Made by a program: the position numbers and the translations under genes. Below, in pieces: positions 25,367-34,785 of a stretch of DNA of 48,928 nucleotides. The DNA comes from Flavobacteriaceae bacterium (lineage in GTDB: Bacteria > Bacteroidota > Bacteroidia > Flavobacteriales > Flavobacteriaceae). The number at the start of each line of letters is the position of its first letter. Position 1 is the stretch's first letter. The DNA lies in the NCBI GenBank assembly GCA_947453195.1, contig CANGFO010000016.1, forward strand, positions 1 to 48,928. The letters are read 5' to 3'. The notes under the pieces are model-generated. The model had not been told where the DNA came from. It did no database searches and saw nothing but the letters and a program-made list of their open reading frames with translations.

Positions 25367-25388
25367 TAGTTTTGTAATTGCAAATATA
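25367..25388. promoter_or_regulatory. Overlapping divergent promoters of prfB and the threonine aldolase gene
   Basis: TAGTTTTG at 25367-25374 on the plus strand (with TTTG at 25340-25343, 23 bases upstream) points to the aldolase gene at 25406. TATATTTG on the minus strand at 25388-25381 points to prfB. The two boxes face each other 6 bases apart, so the expected start sites fall close to or within the opposite box and one polymerase should block the other. Confidence 0.6.
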
Positions 25389-25405
25389 AGGCATCAAATT
25401 TTGAT

Positions 25406-26431
25406 ATGGAAATAAATTTAGTTAGTGACACGGTAACCAAACCAAGCAATGAAATGCTGCAGTTTATGTTTAATGCTAAGGTTGGAGATGATGTGTATAA
25501 ACAAGACCCAACGGTAAACGAATTGGAAACTGCGGTAGCTCAGTTATTCGGAATGGAAGCTGCTTTATTTTTCCCTAGCGGAACAATGGCGAATCAAACA
25601 GCAATTAAATTACATACCAATCCAGGTGAGCAGGTAATTTGCGATAAGTATTCTCATATTTATCATTATGAAGGCGGAGGCGCTTCGTTTAATAGTGGCG
25701 TTTCGTGTTGTTTGGTGGATGGAGACAGAGGGATGATCACTGCCGATTTAGTTAAGAATGCCATCAACGATCCCGAGTTTTATCATGCGCCTTTAACTTC
25801 GTTAGTGAGTATTGAAAACACTACCAATAAAGGGGGAGGGGCTTGTTACGATATTGAAGAATTGAAAAAAATCAAACAAGTTTGTGTCGATAATAATTTG
25901 AAATACCATCTAGACGGTGCTCGATTATGGAACGCCTTAGTGGCTAAAAAACAACATCCAAAACAATTTGGAGAATTGTTTGATACCATATCAGTTTGTT
26001 TATCCAAAGGATTGGGAGCGCCAATAGGATCTGTATTACTTGGATCTAAAGCGGATATTAAACGTGCTTTGCGTATTCGAAAGATATTTGGAGGCGGAAT
26101 GCGTCAAGCAGGGTATTTAGCTGCTGCAGGTATATATGCCATTCAAAATAATTTATCAAGATTAGAGGAAGATCATAGAAGAGCCAAAGAATTGGGAGAA
26201 TTGTTAAGTACTTTAAATTGGGTTGAGAAAGTAGAGACTGTAGAAACTAATATTTTAATATTTTCGGTTCGACCAACCTTAGAAGAAAAATGGATTATTG
26301 AAAAATTGCAACAAAAAAATATCTTTATTAGTTCGATGGGGCATGGCAAGCTACGAATTGTAACCCATTTAGATTACAAAGAAGTTATGCATAACTATGT
26401 TTTGGATACCTTAACAAAATTACAATTTTAA
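25406..26431 (+). CDS. ltaE: Low-specificity L-threonine aldolase (341 aa)
   Basis: This PLP enzyme splits threonine or allo-threonine into glycine and acetaldehyde. It belongs to the beta-eliminating lyase family: NLVSDTVTKPSNEML at the N-terminus, GDDVYKQDPTVNELE, FFPSGTMANQ, YHLDGARLWNA and the PLP lysine in SVCLSKGLGAPIGSVL near residue 200. Length is normal. It is the first gene of a plus-strand unit: a histidine kinase starts 5 bp downstream and overlaps a response regulator. Confidence 0.94.
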   Translation: MEINLVSDTVTKPSNEMLQFMFNAKVGDDVYKQDPTVNELETAVAQLFGMEAALFFPSGTMANQTAIKLHTNPGEQVICDKYSHIYHYEGGGASFNSGVSCCLVDGDRGMITADLVKNAINDPEFYHAPLTSLVSIENTTNKGGGACYDIEELKKIKQVCVDNNLKYHLDGARLWNALVAKKQHPKQFGELFDTISVCLSKGLGAPIGSVLLGSKADIKRALRIRKIFGGGMRQAGYLAAAGIYAIQNNLSRLEEDHRRAKELGELLSTLNWVEKVETVETNILIFSVRPTLEEKWIIEKLQQKNIFISSMGHGKLRIVTHLDYKEVMHNYVLDTLTKLQF

Positions 26432-26436
26432 TTACT

Positions 26437-27336
26437 ATGCTGAATCTAATAAATACATTTCCGTTGCCAGCAATTATTGCCAATGCAGATAATGTAATTA
26501 TTCATGCAAATGAATTGGGTTTAAATCATTTTAAAACCAATTTAGATTCAATTCAAAATAAATCAATCGCATCTATTTTTCGGGATACTACAAGTGATAA
26601 AATTCATCAGGTACAACATGAAGAAAATGGAGAAGTTTACCATTTGTATTATATTCTAGAAAGTTCTAGTACAGATGCACAACAATTAGTTTACTCCGTT
26701 GCACACGACTTGCAAGATCCGTTAAATTCAATTAGTGTATATTCTAAATTACTAGCAGAAGAGCATTCTTCTCAATTAGACGATGAAGGGAATCTCTTTG
26801 TAGATTTTATTTCAAAGTCGGCTAAAAGGATGCAGAACACCATAAAATCGTTGTTGGATTTCACCAAGCTGAATTCAAAAGAGGATTTTGCTGCAACAAA
26901 TTTAAATCAGGTAATTCAAGAAGTTCAGGAAGATTTGAGTTTGGTGATAAAGGAAAGCAATGCAAAGATCCTTTTTGAAAAATTGCCAACTGTAATGGGT
27001 TCATCGGTACATTTGAGATTGTTGTTTCAAAATTTGATTGGAAATGCAATAAAATTCAGTCGCATAGACGAACAGCCATTTGTTTTTATTTCTTCAGACG
27101 AAAGAGAGTCGAATTGGTTGTTTCAAGTAAAAGACAACGGAATTGGAATTCCATCAGAAAATTTAGAAAATATATTTTCTATTTTTAAAAAACTGCACAC
27201 TACTTCAGAATATGAAGGAACCGGAATTGGATTAGCGCATTGTAAAAAAATAGTTGCTTTGCATGGAGGAACCATTTGGGCTGAATCCGAAATAGGAAAA
27301 GGAACTGTCATCTATTTTACCCTTTCCAAAATATGA
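26437..27336 (+). CDS. Soluble PAS-like sensor histidine kinase (299 aa)
   Basis: There is no signal peptide or membrane helix, so the sensor is cytoplasmic. Residues 1-78 look like a degenerate PAS domain (FPLPAIIANADNVIIHANELG). The dimerisation/phosphoacceptor block is YSVAHDLQDPLNSISVYSKLL with His about residue 90, the HDL(Q/R)xPL variant common in phytochrome-like kinases. The ATP-binding domain has N-box LFQNLIGNAIKFSR, G1 DNGIGIP and G2 GTGIGLAHCKKIVALHGG. The next gene, a single-domain response regulator, overlaps it by 4 bases (ATGA), so the two are almost surely partners. The signal is unknown. Confidence 0.88.
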   Translation: MLNLINTFPLPAIIANADNVIIHANELGLNHFKTNLDSIQNKSIASIFRDTTSDKIHQVQHEENGEVYHLYYILESSSTDAQQLVYSVAHDLQDPLNSISVYSKLLAEEHSSQLDDEGNLFVDFISKSAKRMQNTIKSLLDFTKLNSKEDFAATNLNQVIQEVQEDLSLVIKESNAKILFEKLPTVMGSSVHLRLLFQNLIGNAIKFSRIDEQPFVFISSDERESNWLFQVKDNGIGIPSENLENIFSIFKKLHTTSEYEGTGIGLAHCKKIVALHGGTIWAESEIGKGTVIYFTLSKI

Positions 27337-27728
27337 TAGCTCCATCTACATGTGTAGTTTTGATTGAAGATGATCAAGCGATGAATTATTACCACCAAAG
27401 ATTGTTTGTAAAGCAAAATTTTGCAGATGAAGTTTTGTCTTATCATTCTGCTGTAGAGGCTTTGGATGGAATTAAAAATTTGCAACAAGTAGCACGACTT
27501 TATATTTTCTTGGATTTAAATATGCCTCAAATGAATGGCTGGCAATTTATAGAAGAGTTAGAGAATATAAAATTTGACACGAATACCCAAATAAAGTTGT
27601 TTGTATTAAGTTCTTCGGTGAACCCAAACGACATGATAAAAGCCAAGCAAAATTTATCTGTAACGGATTATTTATCTAAACCACTTTCAATAGAAACAAT
27701 TACTAATATAATTACTACAAATTCCTAG
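27333..27728 (+). CDS. Single-domain response regulator, CheY-like (131 aa)
   Basis: This is a stand-alone receiver domain with acidic pair EDD (residues 12-14), phosphoacceptor Asp 61 in IFLDLNMPQMNGWQF, the conserved Ser/Thr at LFVLSSS and Lys in YLSKPLS near residue 115. No output domain follows, so it probably acts by protein contact, as CheY or Spo0F do. It is translationally coupled to the kinase upstream (ATGA overlap). Confidence 0.9.
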   Translation: MIAPSTCVVLIEDDQAMNYYHQRLFVKQNFADEVLSYHSAVEALDGIKNLQQVARLYIFLDLNMPQMNGWQFIEELENIKFDTNTQIKLFVLSSSVNPNDMIKAKQNLSVTDYLSKPLSIETITNIITTNS

Positions 27729-27764
27729 CTAGAAATTCAATTCTAAGCTTTGAAAAATAATAAA

Positions 27765-29825
27765 ATGAGTATAAAGCCAATTCCACCTGTAGCCAAAATA
27801 ATTCCGCATAAACTTGTAAAACACAAGCACACCCGCATTGATGATTATTATTGGCTTAACGACAGAGAAAATCCAGAAGTAATTGATTACTTAAATAAAG
27901 AAAACGAATATTACCATTCGGTTACTGCCGATACCAAAGGTTTTCAAGAGGAATTATTTGAAGAGATGAAATCTCGAATCAAAGAAGATGATCAATCGGT
28001 TCCTTATTTTTACAATGGGTATTATTACATCACCCGATTTGAGAAAGGGCAGAATTATCCAATTTATTCCAGAAAAAAAGAGTGTCTTTCCGCTACTGAA
28101 GAAATTCTTTTCGATTGTAATGAATTAGCCAAAGGGCAAACATATTTTCATTTAGGAGGGCTTTCGGTTAGTCCAGATAACAGTAAGGCTTTATTTAGTA
28201 TAGATGTTGTTGGAAGACGAATTTATACCATTCAGATTAAGAATCTTCTAACGGGGGAATTACTTTCGGATACAATAAAAAATGTAACTGGTACAGCAGT
28301 TTGGGCAAATGATAATCAAACTATTTTTTATTCCTGTCAAGATGAGGTAACCTTGCGTTCCGATAAAATATTCAAACATAAATTGGGTACAAGTCAAGCA
28401 GAAGATGTGTTGGTTTACTTTGAAAAAGACGAAACTTTTAATGTTGAAATTGCCAAATCAAAATCCAATAAATACCTAGCGATTGAGTCGGGGAGTACCT
28501 TAACTACTGAATATCAAATTTTGGATGCAAATACACCAGATGAAAAATTTAGGTTATTCCAAAAAAGAGTCCGTGGATTAGAATACAGCATCAATCATTA
28601 TGGAGATAGTTTTTATATTCTAACAAACAAAGACGAAGCGGAGAACTTTAAGTTAATGAAAACCCCAGAAGTAGCTACTTCTAAAGAAAATTGGGTTGAG
28701 GTGATTCCGCATCGCGCTGATGTATTACTTGAAGATATTGAGATATTTAAAAACTATCTGGTTCTTGAAGAACGCGCCAACGGTTTAAATATCATTAAAA
28801 TCATTCCGTGGAATGGAGATGAAGCCTATTATTTACCTTTTGAAAGTGAAACTTACACGGCAAGCGCAAGTACCAACGTAGATTTTGACACCGATATATT
28901 AAGATATTCCTACCAGTCTTTGGCTACACCTTCTTCGGTCATTGATTTTAATATGAAAACTAAAGAGAAGGTCGTTCTAAAAGAACAGCAAGTATTGGGT
29001 GGAAAATTTGACAAAAATAATTACAAAGAAGAGCGTGTTTGGGCAACTGCAAGAGATGGGGTTAAGGTGCCAATGTCATTGGTTTATAAAAAAGAGTTGG
29101 TTAAAGATGGTAAAAATCCTTTATTGCAATATGCCTACGGATCATATGGCTATTCTATTGATGCTTCATTTTCTTCAACGCGATTATCACTTTTAGATCG
29201 AGGTTTTATTTTTGCTATTGCACACATACGTGGAGGTGAAGATCTTGGACGAAATTGGTATGAAACCGGAAAGTTATTGCAAAAGAAAAACACTTTTACT
29301 GATTTTATCGATTGTTCGAAATTTTTAATTCAAGAAAAATATACATCCCCAGAACATTTATATGCCGAAGGCGGTTCTGCAGGAGGATTGTTAATGGGAG
29401 CTGTGGCTAATATGGCGCCCAACTTATATAACGGAATCATTGCTCAAGTAGCATTTGTGGATGTGGTGACTACCATGTTGGATGAATCTATTCCGTTAAC
29501 TACAGGTGAGTATGATGAATGGGGAAATCCAAATCAAAAGAAATATTATGAGTACATGTTGTCTTATTCGCCATATGATAATGTGGTTGCACAGGATTAT
29601 CCCAACATGTATATTTCTACAGGGCTGCACGATTCGCAAGTACAATATTGGGAACCAGCGAAATGGGTAGCGAAACTACGTGTTATGAAAACCGATTTGA
29701 ATTTATTGTTTTTAGATACCAATATGGATGCCGGTCATGGAGGTGCTTCGGGTAGATTTGAAGCCTTAAAAGAATTGGCTAAGGAATTCAGTTTTTTACT
29801 TGATTTAGAAAAAATTAAAAAATAA
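27765..29825 (+). CDS. S9 family oligopeptidase B-type serine peptidase (686 aa)
   Basis: Prolyl-oligopeptidase-family enzymes cut short peptides. This one resembles oligopeptidase B (after Arg or Lys) in its N-terminus (PPVAKIIPHKLVKHKHTRIDDYYWLNDRENPEVIDYL). A seven-bladed propeller spans residues about 75-410. The alpha/beta-hydrolase part carries GGSAGG with Ser near residue 538, Asp in GLHDSQVQYW near 623 and His in DAGHGGASGRF near 658. It has no signal peptide. ATG 27765 after an A-rich leader was preferred to an in-frame TTG 15 bases upstream. It may be co-transcribed with the response regulator 36 bp upstream. Confidence 0.92.
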   Translation: MSIKPIPPVAKIIPHKLVKHKHTRIDDYYWLNDRENPEVIDYLNKENEYYHSVTADTKGFQEELFEEMKSRIKEDDQSVPYFYNGYYYITRFEKGQNYPIYSRKKECLSATEEILFDCNELAKGQTYFHLGGLSVSPDNSKALFSIDVVGRRIYTIQIKNLLTGELLSDTIKNVTGTAVWANDNQTIFYSCQDEVTLRSDKIFKHKLGTSQAEDVLVYFEKDETFNVEIAKSKSNKYLAIESGSTLTTEYQILDANTPDEKFRLFQKRVRGLEYSINHYGDSFYILTNKDEAENFKLMKTPEVATSKENWVEVIPHRADVLLEDIEIFKNYLVLEERANGLNIIKIIPWNGDEAYYLPFESETYTASASTNVDFDTDILRYSYQSLATPSSVIDFNMKTKEKVVLKEQQVLGGKFDKNNYKEERVWATARDGVKVPMSLVYKKELVKDGKNPLLQYAYGSYGYSIDASFSSTRLSLLDRGFIFAIAHIRGGEDLGRNWYETGKLLQKKNTFTDFIDCSKFLIQEKYTSPEHLYAEGGSAGGLLMGAVANMAPNLYNGIIAQVAFVDVVTTMLDESIPLTTGEYDEWGNPNQKKYYEYMLSYSPYDNVVAQDYPNMYISTGLHDSQVQYWEPAKWVAKLRVMKTDLNLLFLDTNMDAGHGGASGRFEALKELAKEFSFLLDLEKIKK

Positions 29826-29830
29826 TTTAT

Positions 29831-29838
29831 TAGATTTG
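29831..29838 (+). promoter_or_regulatory. -7 promoter box TAGATTTG
   Basis: A TAnnTTTG box follows the oligopeptidase stop by 6 bases and precedes the ATG at 29892, leaving a leader of about 50 bases. Confidence 0.6.
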
Positions 29839-29891
29839 CAAGGTTACAGTGCCGAATTTTTTATGCAGGAGCTGTCCAATATTTTTATTCT

Positions 29892-30932
29892 ATGAAAGAA
29901 GAAATAAAAGCCTACAATAATGTTCTGGAATTAATAGGAAGTACTCCTCTTATTAAGTTAAATCGAATTACCGAAGACTTTCCTGGTAATTTTTATGCTA
30001 AGGTAGAGGCTTTCAATCCAGGTCATTCTTCTAAAGACAGAATCGCATTATACATCATAGAGCAAGCCGAGAAAAAAGGAATTCTTTCTCCTGGTGATAC
30101 CATAATTGAAACTACCTCGGGTAACACCGGATTTAGTTTGGCTATGGTAAGTATCATAAAGGGATACAACTGTATTCTTGCGGTAACATCTAAATCTTCG
30201 AAAGATAAAATAGACATGCTTAGAAGTCTTGGAGCTAAAGTATATGTATGCCCTGCCAATGTTTCTGCTGATGATGAGCGATCGTATTACAATGTAGCTA
30301 AGCGTTTGCATGAAGAAACAAAAGGTTCAGTTTATATTAATCAGTATTTCAATCAATTGAATATTGATGCGCATTATTTTTCTACAGGACCAGAAATTTG
30401 GGATCAAACTGCTGGAAAAATTACGCATTTAGTGGCTTGTAGTGGAACTGGCGGAACTATTTCTGGAGTAGCGAAGTTCTTAAAAGAAAAGAATCCAAAC
30501 ATTAAAATATTAGGTGTAGATGCTTTTGGTTCGGTGTTGAAAAAATACCATGAAACGAAAGAGTTTGATACCGATGAAATATATCCGTATCGTATTGAAG
30601 GTATTGGAAAGAATTTAATTCCTACCGCAACCGACTTTGATTCGATTGATAAATTCATGAAAGTAACCGATGAAGAAAGTGCCCATACGGCAAGAGAGAT
30701 TGTTAAAAAAGAAGGCTTATTTGTGGGATATACTTCAGGAGCTGCGCTACAAGCGGTGAAACAATTTGCTAAAGAAGGCGAATTTACTCCAGAAAGTAAT
30801 GTAGTGGTTATTTTTCCAGATCACGGTTCGCGTTATATGAGTAAAGTGTTTAGCGACGATTGGATGAATGAGCAAGGCTTTTTTGACAGTGTCAATACCG
30901 AAGAAGTACAGAAAATAGAATTTATTAAATAA
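29892..30932 (+). CDS. PLP-dependent cysteine synthase / cystathionine beta-synthase family enzyme (346 aa)
   Basis: This fold-type II PLP enzyme catalyses beta-replacement, making cysteine or cystathionine. It shows [12 protein letters not shown] at the N-terminus, the PLP lysine in [12 protein letters not shown] near residue 42, the substrate loop [14 protein letters not shown] and the phosphate-binding [32 protein letters not shown] replaces the usual cysteine-synthase stretch and favours the CBS-like branch. There are no CBS or haem domains. An efficient terminator follows, and the gene has its own promoter box. O-acetylserine and serine substrates cannot be separated by eye. Confidence 0.88.
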   Translation: MKEEIKAYNNVLELIGSTPLIKLNRITEDFPGNFYAKVEAFNPGHSSKDRIALYIIEQAEKKGILSPGDTIIETTSGNTGFSLAMVSIIKGYNCILAVTSKSSKDKIDMLRSLGAKVYVCPANVSADDERSYYNVAKRLHEETKGSVYINQYFNQLNIDAHYFSTGPEIWDQTAGKITHLVACSGTGGTISGVAKFLKEKNPNIKILGVDAFGSVLKKYHETKEFDTDEIYPYRIEGIGKNLIPTATDFDSIDKFMKVTDEESAHTAREIVKKEGLFVGYTSGAALQAVKQFAKEGEFTPESNVVVIFPDHGSRYMSKVFSDDWMNEQGFFDSVNTEEVQKIEFIK

Positions 30933-30938
30933 GCATAA

Positions 30939-30968
30939 AAAAAACTCCAATTTTCATTGGAGTTTTTT
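30939..30968. terminator. Bidirectional terminator between convergent genes
   Basis: AAAAAACTCCAAT and ATTGGAGTTTTTT form a perfect 13-bp stem with loop TTTC. It serves the cysteine-synthase-family gene on the plus strand and the small membrane-protein gene ending at 30973 on the minus strand. Confidence 0.95.
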
Positions 30969-30972
30969 GTTT

Positions 30973-31350
30973 TTATTTCTTTCTGATGATGTCTTCTAAG
31001 ATCGCTTTGTTGGAGTAGTTGATTACTCGAAGCGTGATGGTATCTTTTCTCATGGTTTGACCTTCAATTACGTAAAGTTTTCCTTTTTGATATGGAATGT
31101 TACTTTTATCAAAATCAACATCGCCATAGGTTAAAGTATTTTTTATATCGATGGTGTCAATCCAATCTTCTGCTAGTTTGCGAGAAGCTTCAATGCTATA
31201 ATTAAAAGGTTTGTTTCTTAAATCATTCAAAACACGAGCATTCGGAAAATAGTTGCAACGCGTATCTTTTCCTGATAATACTGCGGCAACAAAAAAACTT
31301 CCAATAACTAATCCGATTAAATAGTAAGCAAAACGTTGGTAAAATTTCAT
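30973..31350 (-). CDS. Small membrane-anchored hypothetical protein (125 aa)
   Basis: I do not know its function. One N-terminal membrane helix (YYLIGLVIGSFFVAAVLSG, residues about 8-27) is followed by a soluble exported part with TRCNYFPNARVLNDLRNKPF and a beta-rich end. It resembles short proteins of flavobacteria that are often labelled DUF4258, a name I cannot verify here. It has its own promoter box (TACCTTTG, 31375-31368) and shares a terminator with the gene opposite, so it is monocistronic. Confidence 0.75.
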   Translation of the reverse strand: MKFYQRFAYYLIGLVIGSFFVAAVLSGKDTRCNYFPNARVLNDLRNKPFNYSIEASRKLAEDWIDTIDIKNTLTYGDVDFDKSNIPYQKGKLYVIEGQTMRKDTITLRVINYSNKAILEDIIRKK

Positions 31351-31367
31351 TGTAATTTATATTTCTG

Positions 31368-31375
31368 CAAAGGTA
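31368..31375 (-). promoter_or_regulatory. -7 promoter box TACCTTTG
   Basis: CAAAGGTA on the plus strand lies 17 bases before the ATG at 31350 on the minus strand and fits TAnnTTTG. Confidence 0.65.
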
Positions 31376-31409
31376 ACGCAAACATCCTAATGTTTGATAA
31401 TGTCAAATA

Positions 31410-32603
31410 TTAAAAAACAATTAAATTTATGTCGCTATCGTTTAGATTGAACCAATCGCCAATGGCTTTATTAGTTAAAATTCCGTGGTATAAATACACG
31501 CCATTTTTCATGCCTAAATTGCATCGTATCGAACTTTCAATTCCACCATCTTCTGCAATTTGAAGTAAATACGGTGTGATGATATTACTTATTGAAAGCG
31601 AGGCCGTCTTAGAATAACGAGACGGTATATTGGGAACGCAATAGTGAATCACATCGCTTTTAATAAAAGTTGGTTTTTCGTGAGTTGTGATTTCTGAAGT
31701 TTCAAAGCAACCTCCGGTATCAATACTTACATCAACAATTACAGCACCTTTTTTCATGTGGTCTACCATACTTTCTGTAACAACAATTGGACATCTTTCT
31801 TTCCCGCGCATGGCACCCACTGCAACATCACAACGACGTAATGCTTTTAATAATGCTTTTGGTTGTATGGTTGAGGTAAAAATTCGTTGGTTGATATTGT
31901 TTTGTAAACGGCGTAATTTAGTAATCGAATTGTCGAATATTTTTACATTAGCACCCAAACCAATTGCGGTTTTGGCTGCAAATTCGCCTACGGTACCTGC
32001 GCCAATAATGACTACTTCTGTTGGTGGAACTCCGGTAATGTTTCCAAATAAAAGCCCTTTTCCAAATTGTTGGTTGATCATTAATTCGGATGCAATCAAT
32101 ATAGAAGCAGTTCCTGCAATTTCGCTCAACGACTTAACCGCAGGGTAGGATCCATCTTCGTCTTTTATGTATTCAAAGGCTAAAGCGGTGATTTTCTTTA
32201 GCGTAAGCGCTTCAAAATATTCTTTTTTTCTAGTTTTTAATTGGATTGCTGAAATCAGTATCGAATTGGCTTGCATCATTTCAATCTCGGCCATAGTTGG
32301 TGGTTCCACCTTTAAAAGCATGGGACAAGAAAAAACCTTTTTGGTGTCTTGGGTGATTTCGGCGCCTGCATCACTGTATTCTTTATCGCTGTAGCTTGAA
32401 CTTTCGCCAGCTCCAGCTTCCATTAAGATACGGTGTCCGTGTGAGGTCAATGAATGAACAGCATCCGGAGTTAAGCAAATACGACGTTCTTGATAGCTGG
32501 TTTCTTTTGGAATCCCAATAAATAACTCGCTTTTTTGGCGTGTGATTTCTAGTTTTTCCTCCTGAGGAATCAATTGTTGCTTTGTAAATGGTGTTATGGC
32601 CAT
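31410..32603 (-). CDS. ald: Alanine dehydrogenase (AlaDH/PNT family, 397 aa)
   Basis: This enzyme interconverts alanine and pyruvate plus ammonia with NAD. The family marks are GIPKETSYQERRICLTPDAV near residue 30 (substrate Arg and Lys), the conserved His in SHGHRILMEAGAG, the Rossmann fingerprint VVIIGAGTVGEFAAKTAIGLGANVKIFDNS near residue 200 and DVSIDTGGCFETS. It is a little longer at the N-terminus than the usual 370 residues. Its ATG at 32603 was preferred to an in-frame TTG 9 bases upstream. It lies 41 bp after tsaE in the porX-tsaE-ald order; a separate promoter is possible. Confidence 0.9.
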   Translation of the reverse strand: MAITPFTKQQLIPQEEKLEITRQKSELFIGIPKETSYQERRICLTPDAVHSLTSHGHRILMEAGAGESSSYSDKEYSDAGAEITQDTKKVFSCPMLLKVEPPTMAEIEMMQANSILISAIQLKTRKKEYFEALTLKKITALAFEYIKDEDGSYPAVKSLSEIAGTASILIASELMINQQFGKGLLFGNITGVPPTEVVIIGAGTVGEFAAKTAIGLGANVKIFDNSITKLRRLQNNINQRIFTSTIQPKALLKALRRCDVAVGAMRGKERCPIVVTESMVDHMKKGAVIVDVSIDTGGCFETSEITTHEKPTFIKSDVIHYCVPNIPSRYSKTASLSISNIITPYLLQIAEDGGIESSIRCNLGMKNGVYLYHGILTNKAIGDWFNLNDSDINLIVF

Positions 32604-32644
32604 GTTTTCCAATTAATTAAAGGACCAAGTTACAAAAAAAATAA

Positions 32645-33052
32645 TTACTCCAAAGTCAATCTTCGTTTTCCGTCGGGAAGTAATTCAATAGTAATTGTTG
32701 AATGTTGATCTGGAATGCAATTCGGAATTTTTTCAGGCCATTCAATAAAGCACCAATTCCCAGAATATAAGTAATCTTCAATCCCCATATCCATGGCTTC
32801 CATTTCATTTTTTAATCGATAAACATCAAAGTGATAAATATATTGATTATCAATTATTTGATATTCATTAACTAAAGAAAAGGTTGGACTACTAGTTACA
32901 TCGTTTACTCCTAGGTTTTTTGCTAATGATTTGATTAATGTTGTTTTGCCAACTCCCATTTCTCCGTTAAAAAGAAGCACTTTGTTTGGGTTTGCGGCAA
33001 GGATTTGACTTGCAATTGTATCGATTTCTTCTAATGAAAAAATAAGCTCCAT
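32645..33052 (-). CDS. tsaE: tRNA threonylcarbamoyladenosine biosynthesis ATPase TsaE (135 aa)
   Basis: TsaE is the ATPase that supports TsaB-TsaD in making t6A37 on ANN-decoding tRNAs. The short protein has Walker A NGEMGVGKTTLIKSLAKNLG near residue 28, the family block VTSSPTFSLVNEY and YHFDVYRL, and a CFIEWPEKI segment. Length is normal. It lies 15 bp after porX and ahead of ald on the same strand. Confidence 0.95.
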   Translation of the reverse strand: MELIFSLEEIDTIASQILAANPNKVLLFNGEMGVGKTTLIKSLAKNLGVNDVTSSPTFSLVNEYQIIDNQYIYHFDVYRLKNEMEAMDMGIEDYLYSGNWCFIEWPEKIPNCIPDQHSTITIELLPDGKRRLTLE

Positions 33053-33067
33053 TGGTCTACTATTTTA

Positions 33068-34621
33068 TTATCTCGGATTAAAAACTAATAAAGGCACAAT
33101 CACTTCTTCAAGCGAAATCCCACCGTGTTGGTAGGTGTTTTTGTAATAACTAACATAATGATTGTAATTATTTACATACGCCAAGAAGTAATCATTTTTA
33201 GCAAAAATATACGAACTACTCATATTTATTGCAGGTAAGCCAATTTTTTTAGGATCTTTCACCGCATAAACTTCCTTGTCTTCATAGGTAAGGCTTCGGC
33301 CGGTTTTGTATCGTAAATTCAAACTCGTGTTTTTATCGCCAATTACTTTTGATGGATTCTTTACATTAATCGTTCCGTGGTCGGTAGTGATAATTAACTT
33401 GAATCCCAATTTTTGAGCTTGCTGAATAATATCCAACAGTGGTGAATTCTTAAACCAACTTAAAGTAAGTGAACGATAGGCTTTATCATCTGAAGCCAAT
33501 TCTTTAACCACATCCATCTCAGTTTTAGCATGCGATAACATATCAACAAAATTGTAAACTACCGTTACAAGGTTATTGTCTTTTAAAGATTTAAAATTAT
33601 CGGCTAATTTTTTTCCACTTGCCAAATTGGTTATTTTAAAGTAATCTTCTTTGATGTTTAATCCCAATCGTTTTAAATGAGCCGTTAGAAATTCGCCTTC
33701 ATATAAATTTTTTCCTCCCTCATCCACATCGTTTTTCCAATATTGTGGAAACTGTTTTTCCATTTCAAGTGGCAATAGCCCTGAAAAAATTGCATTTCTT
33801 GCATATTGTGTAGCCGTTGGCAAAATAGCATAATACGGCACTTCTTTTTCTAATTTGTAATAATTATTAATGGTACTTTCCATTACTTTCCATTGATCGT
33901 AACGCAAATTATCAATTACCACAAACAGTATTGGCTTGTCTTTTTTCACCAATTCGGGTACTACTAATTCTCTAAAAAGCGTATGTGATTGCACTGGTTT
34001 ATCTGCATTTGGCTCGAACCAATCTTCGTAATTGCGTTCTATGAATTTGCCAAATTGTGAATTGGCTTCTACTTTTTGAGATTCCAATATGGAAATCAAA
34101 TTAGTATCTTCAATATTTTCTAATTCCAGTTCCCAGAAAATCAACTTTTTGTATAATTCAATCCAATCTTGATAAGTGTTAACCATTGCTAATTCCATGG
34201 CTATTTTTCGGAATTCTTTTTGGTAATCCAAAGTGGTTTTCTCCGATATCAATCGAGAATGGTCTAAGTTCTTTTTCAAACTCAATAAAATCTGATTTGG
34301 ATTTACTGGTTTAATCAAGTAATCGGCAATTTTAGAACCAATAGCTTCCTCCATGATGTATTCTTCTTCGCTCTTTGTAATCATAATTACCGGAGTAGAA
34401 GATTTCTTTTCTTTTATTTCAGCCAAGGTTTCCAAGCCGCTCATTCCGGGCATGTTTTCATCTAAGAAAACCACATCAAAATTATTCTCAGCAAATACAT
34501 CCACAGCATCCCTACCGTTATTGCAGGTAGTGACTTCGTAATTTTTTTGCTCTAAAAAAAGGATGTGTGGTTTTAATAAATCAATTTCATCATCCACCCA
34601 AAGTATTTTGATTTTATCCAT
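33068..34621 (-). CDS. porX: PorX: response regulator with PglZ alkaline-phosphatase-like domain (517 aa)
   Basis: PorX works with the kinase PorY and sigma factor SigP to control type IX secretion genes in Bacteroidetes. The receiver domain (residues 1-120) has WVDDE, phosphoacceptor Asp 54 in VVFLDENMPGM and the ITKSEEE and IKPVNP segments. A helical linker follows. The C-terminal PglZ domain carries metal-site residues in VVIDNLRYDQW, the nucleophile Thr in PTATQYARNAIF, VDMLSHAKTEM and ITTDHGTI. Length matches PorX. The PglZ domain of PorX has been reported to act on cyclic oligonucleotides. The gene leads the tsaE-ald unit. No por structural genes are in the window. Confidence 0.94.
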   Translation of the reverse strand: MDKIKILWVDDEIDLLKPHILFLEQKNYEVTTCNNGRDAVDVFAENNFDVVFLDENMPGMSGLETLAEIKEKKSSTPVIMITKSEEEYIMEEAIGSKIADYLIKPVNPNQILLSLKKNLDHSRLISEKTTLDYQKEFRKIAMELAMVNTYQDWIELYKKLIFWELELENIEDTNLISILESQKVEANSQFGKFIERNYEDWFEPNADKPVQSHTLFRELVVPELVKKDKPILFVVIDNLRYDQWKVMESTINNYYKLEKEVPYYAILPTATQYARNAIFSGLLPLEMEKQFPQYWKNDVDEGGKNLYEGEFLTAHLKRLGLNIKEDYFKITNLASGKKLADNFKSLKDNNLVTVVYNFVDMLSHAKTEMDVVKELASDDKAYRSLTLSWFKNSPLLDIIQQAQKLGFKLIITTDHGTINVKNPSKVIGDKNTSLNLRYKTGRSLTYEDKEVYAVKDPKKIGLPAINMSSSYIFAKNDYFLAYVNNYNHYVSYYKNTYQHGGISLEEVIVPLLVFNPR

Positions 34622-34730
34622 AGTGTCTCAATTGAGGTGCAATTTACTTTAATTACAACGATCGATGTGCTAAAATTATTGTAAATTATTTTAGGAATAA
34701 AATTAATTTCTGTTCCAGTTTAAAATTTCT

Positions 34731-34738
34731 TAGATTTG
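34731..34738 (+). promoter_or_regulatory. -7 promoter box TAGATTTG
   Basis: A TAnnTTTG box lies 47 bases before the M13 peptidase ATG (34786). The leader between is A/T-rich. Confidence 0.7.
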
Positions 34739-34785
34739 AAAATTAATAAGTTATTTATTATTCAAATAAACAAAAAATTAGTTCC

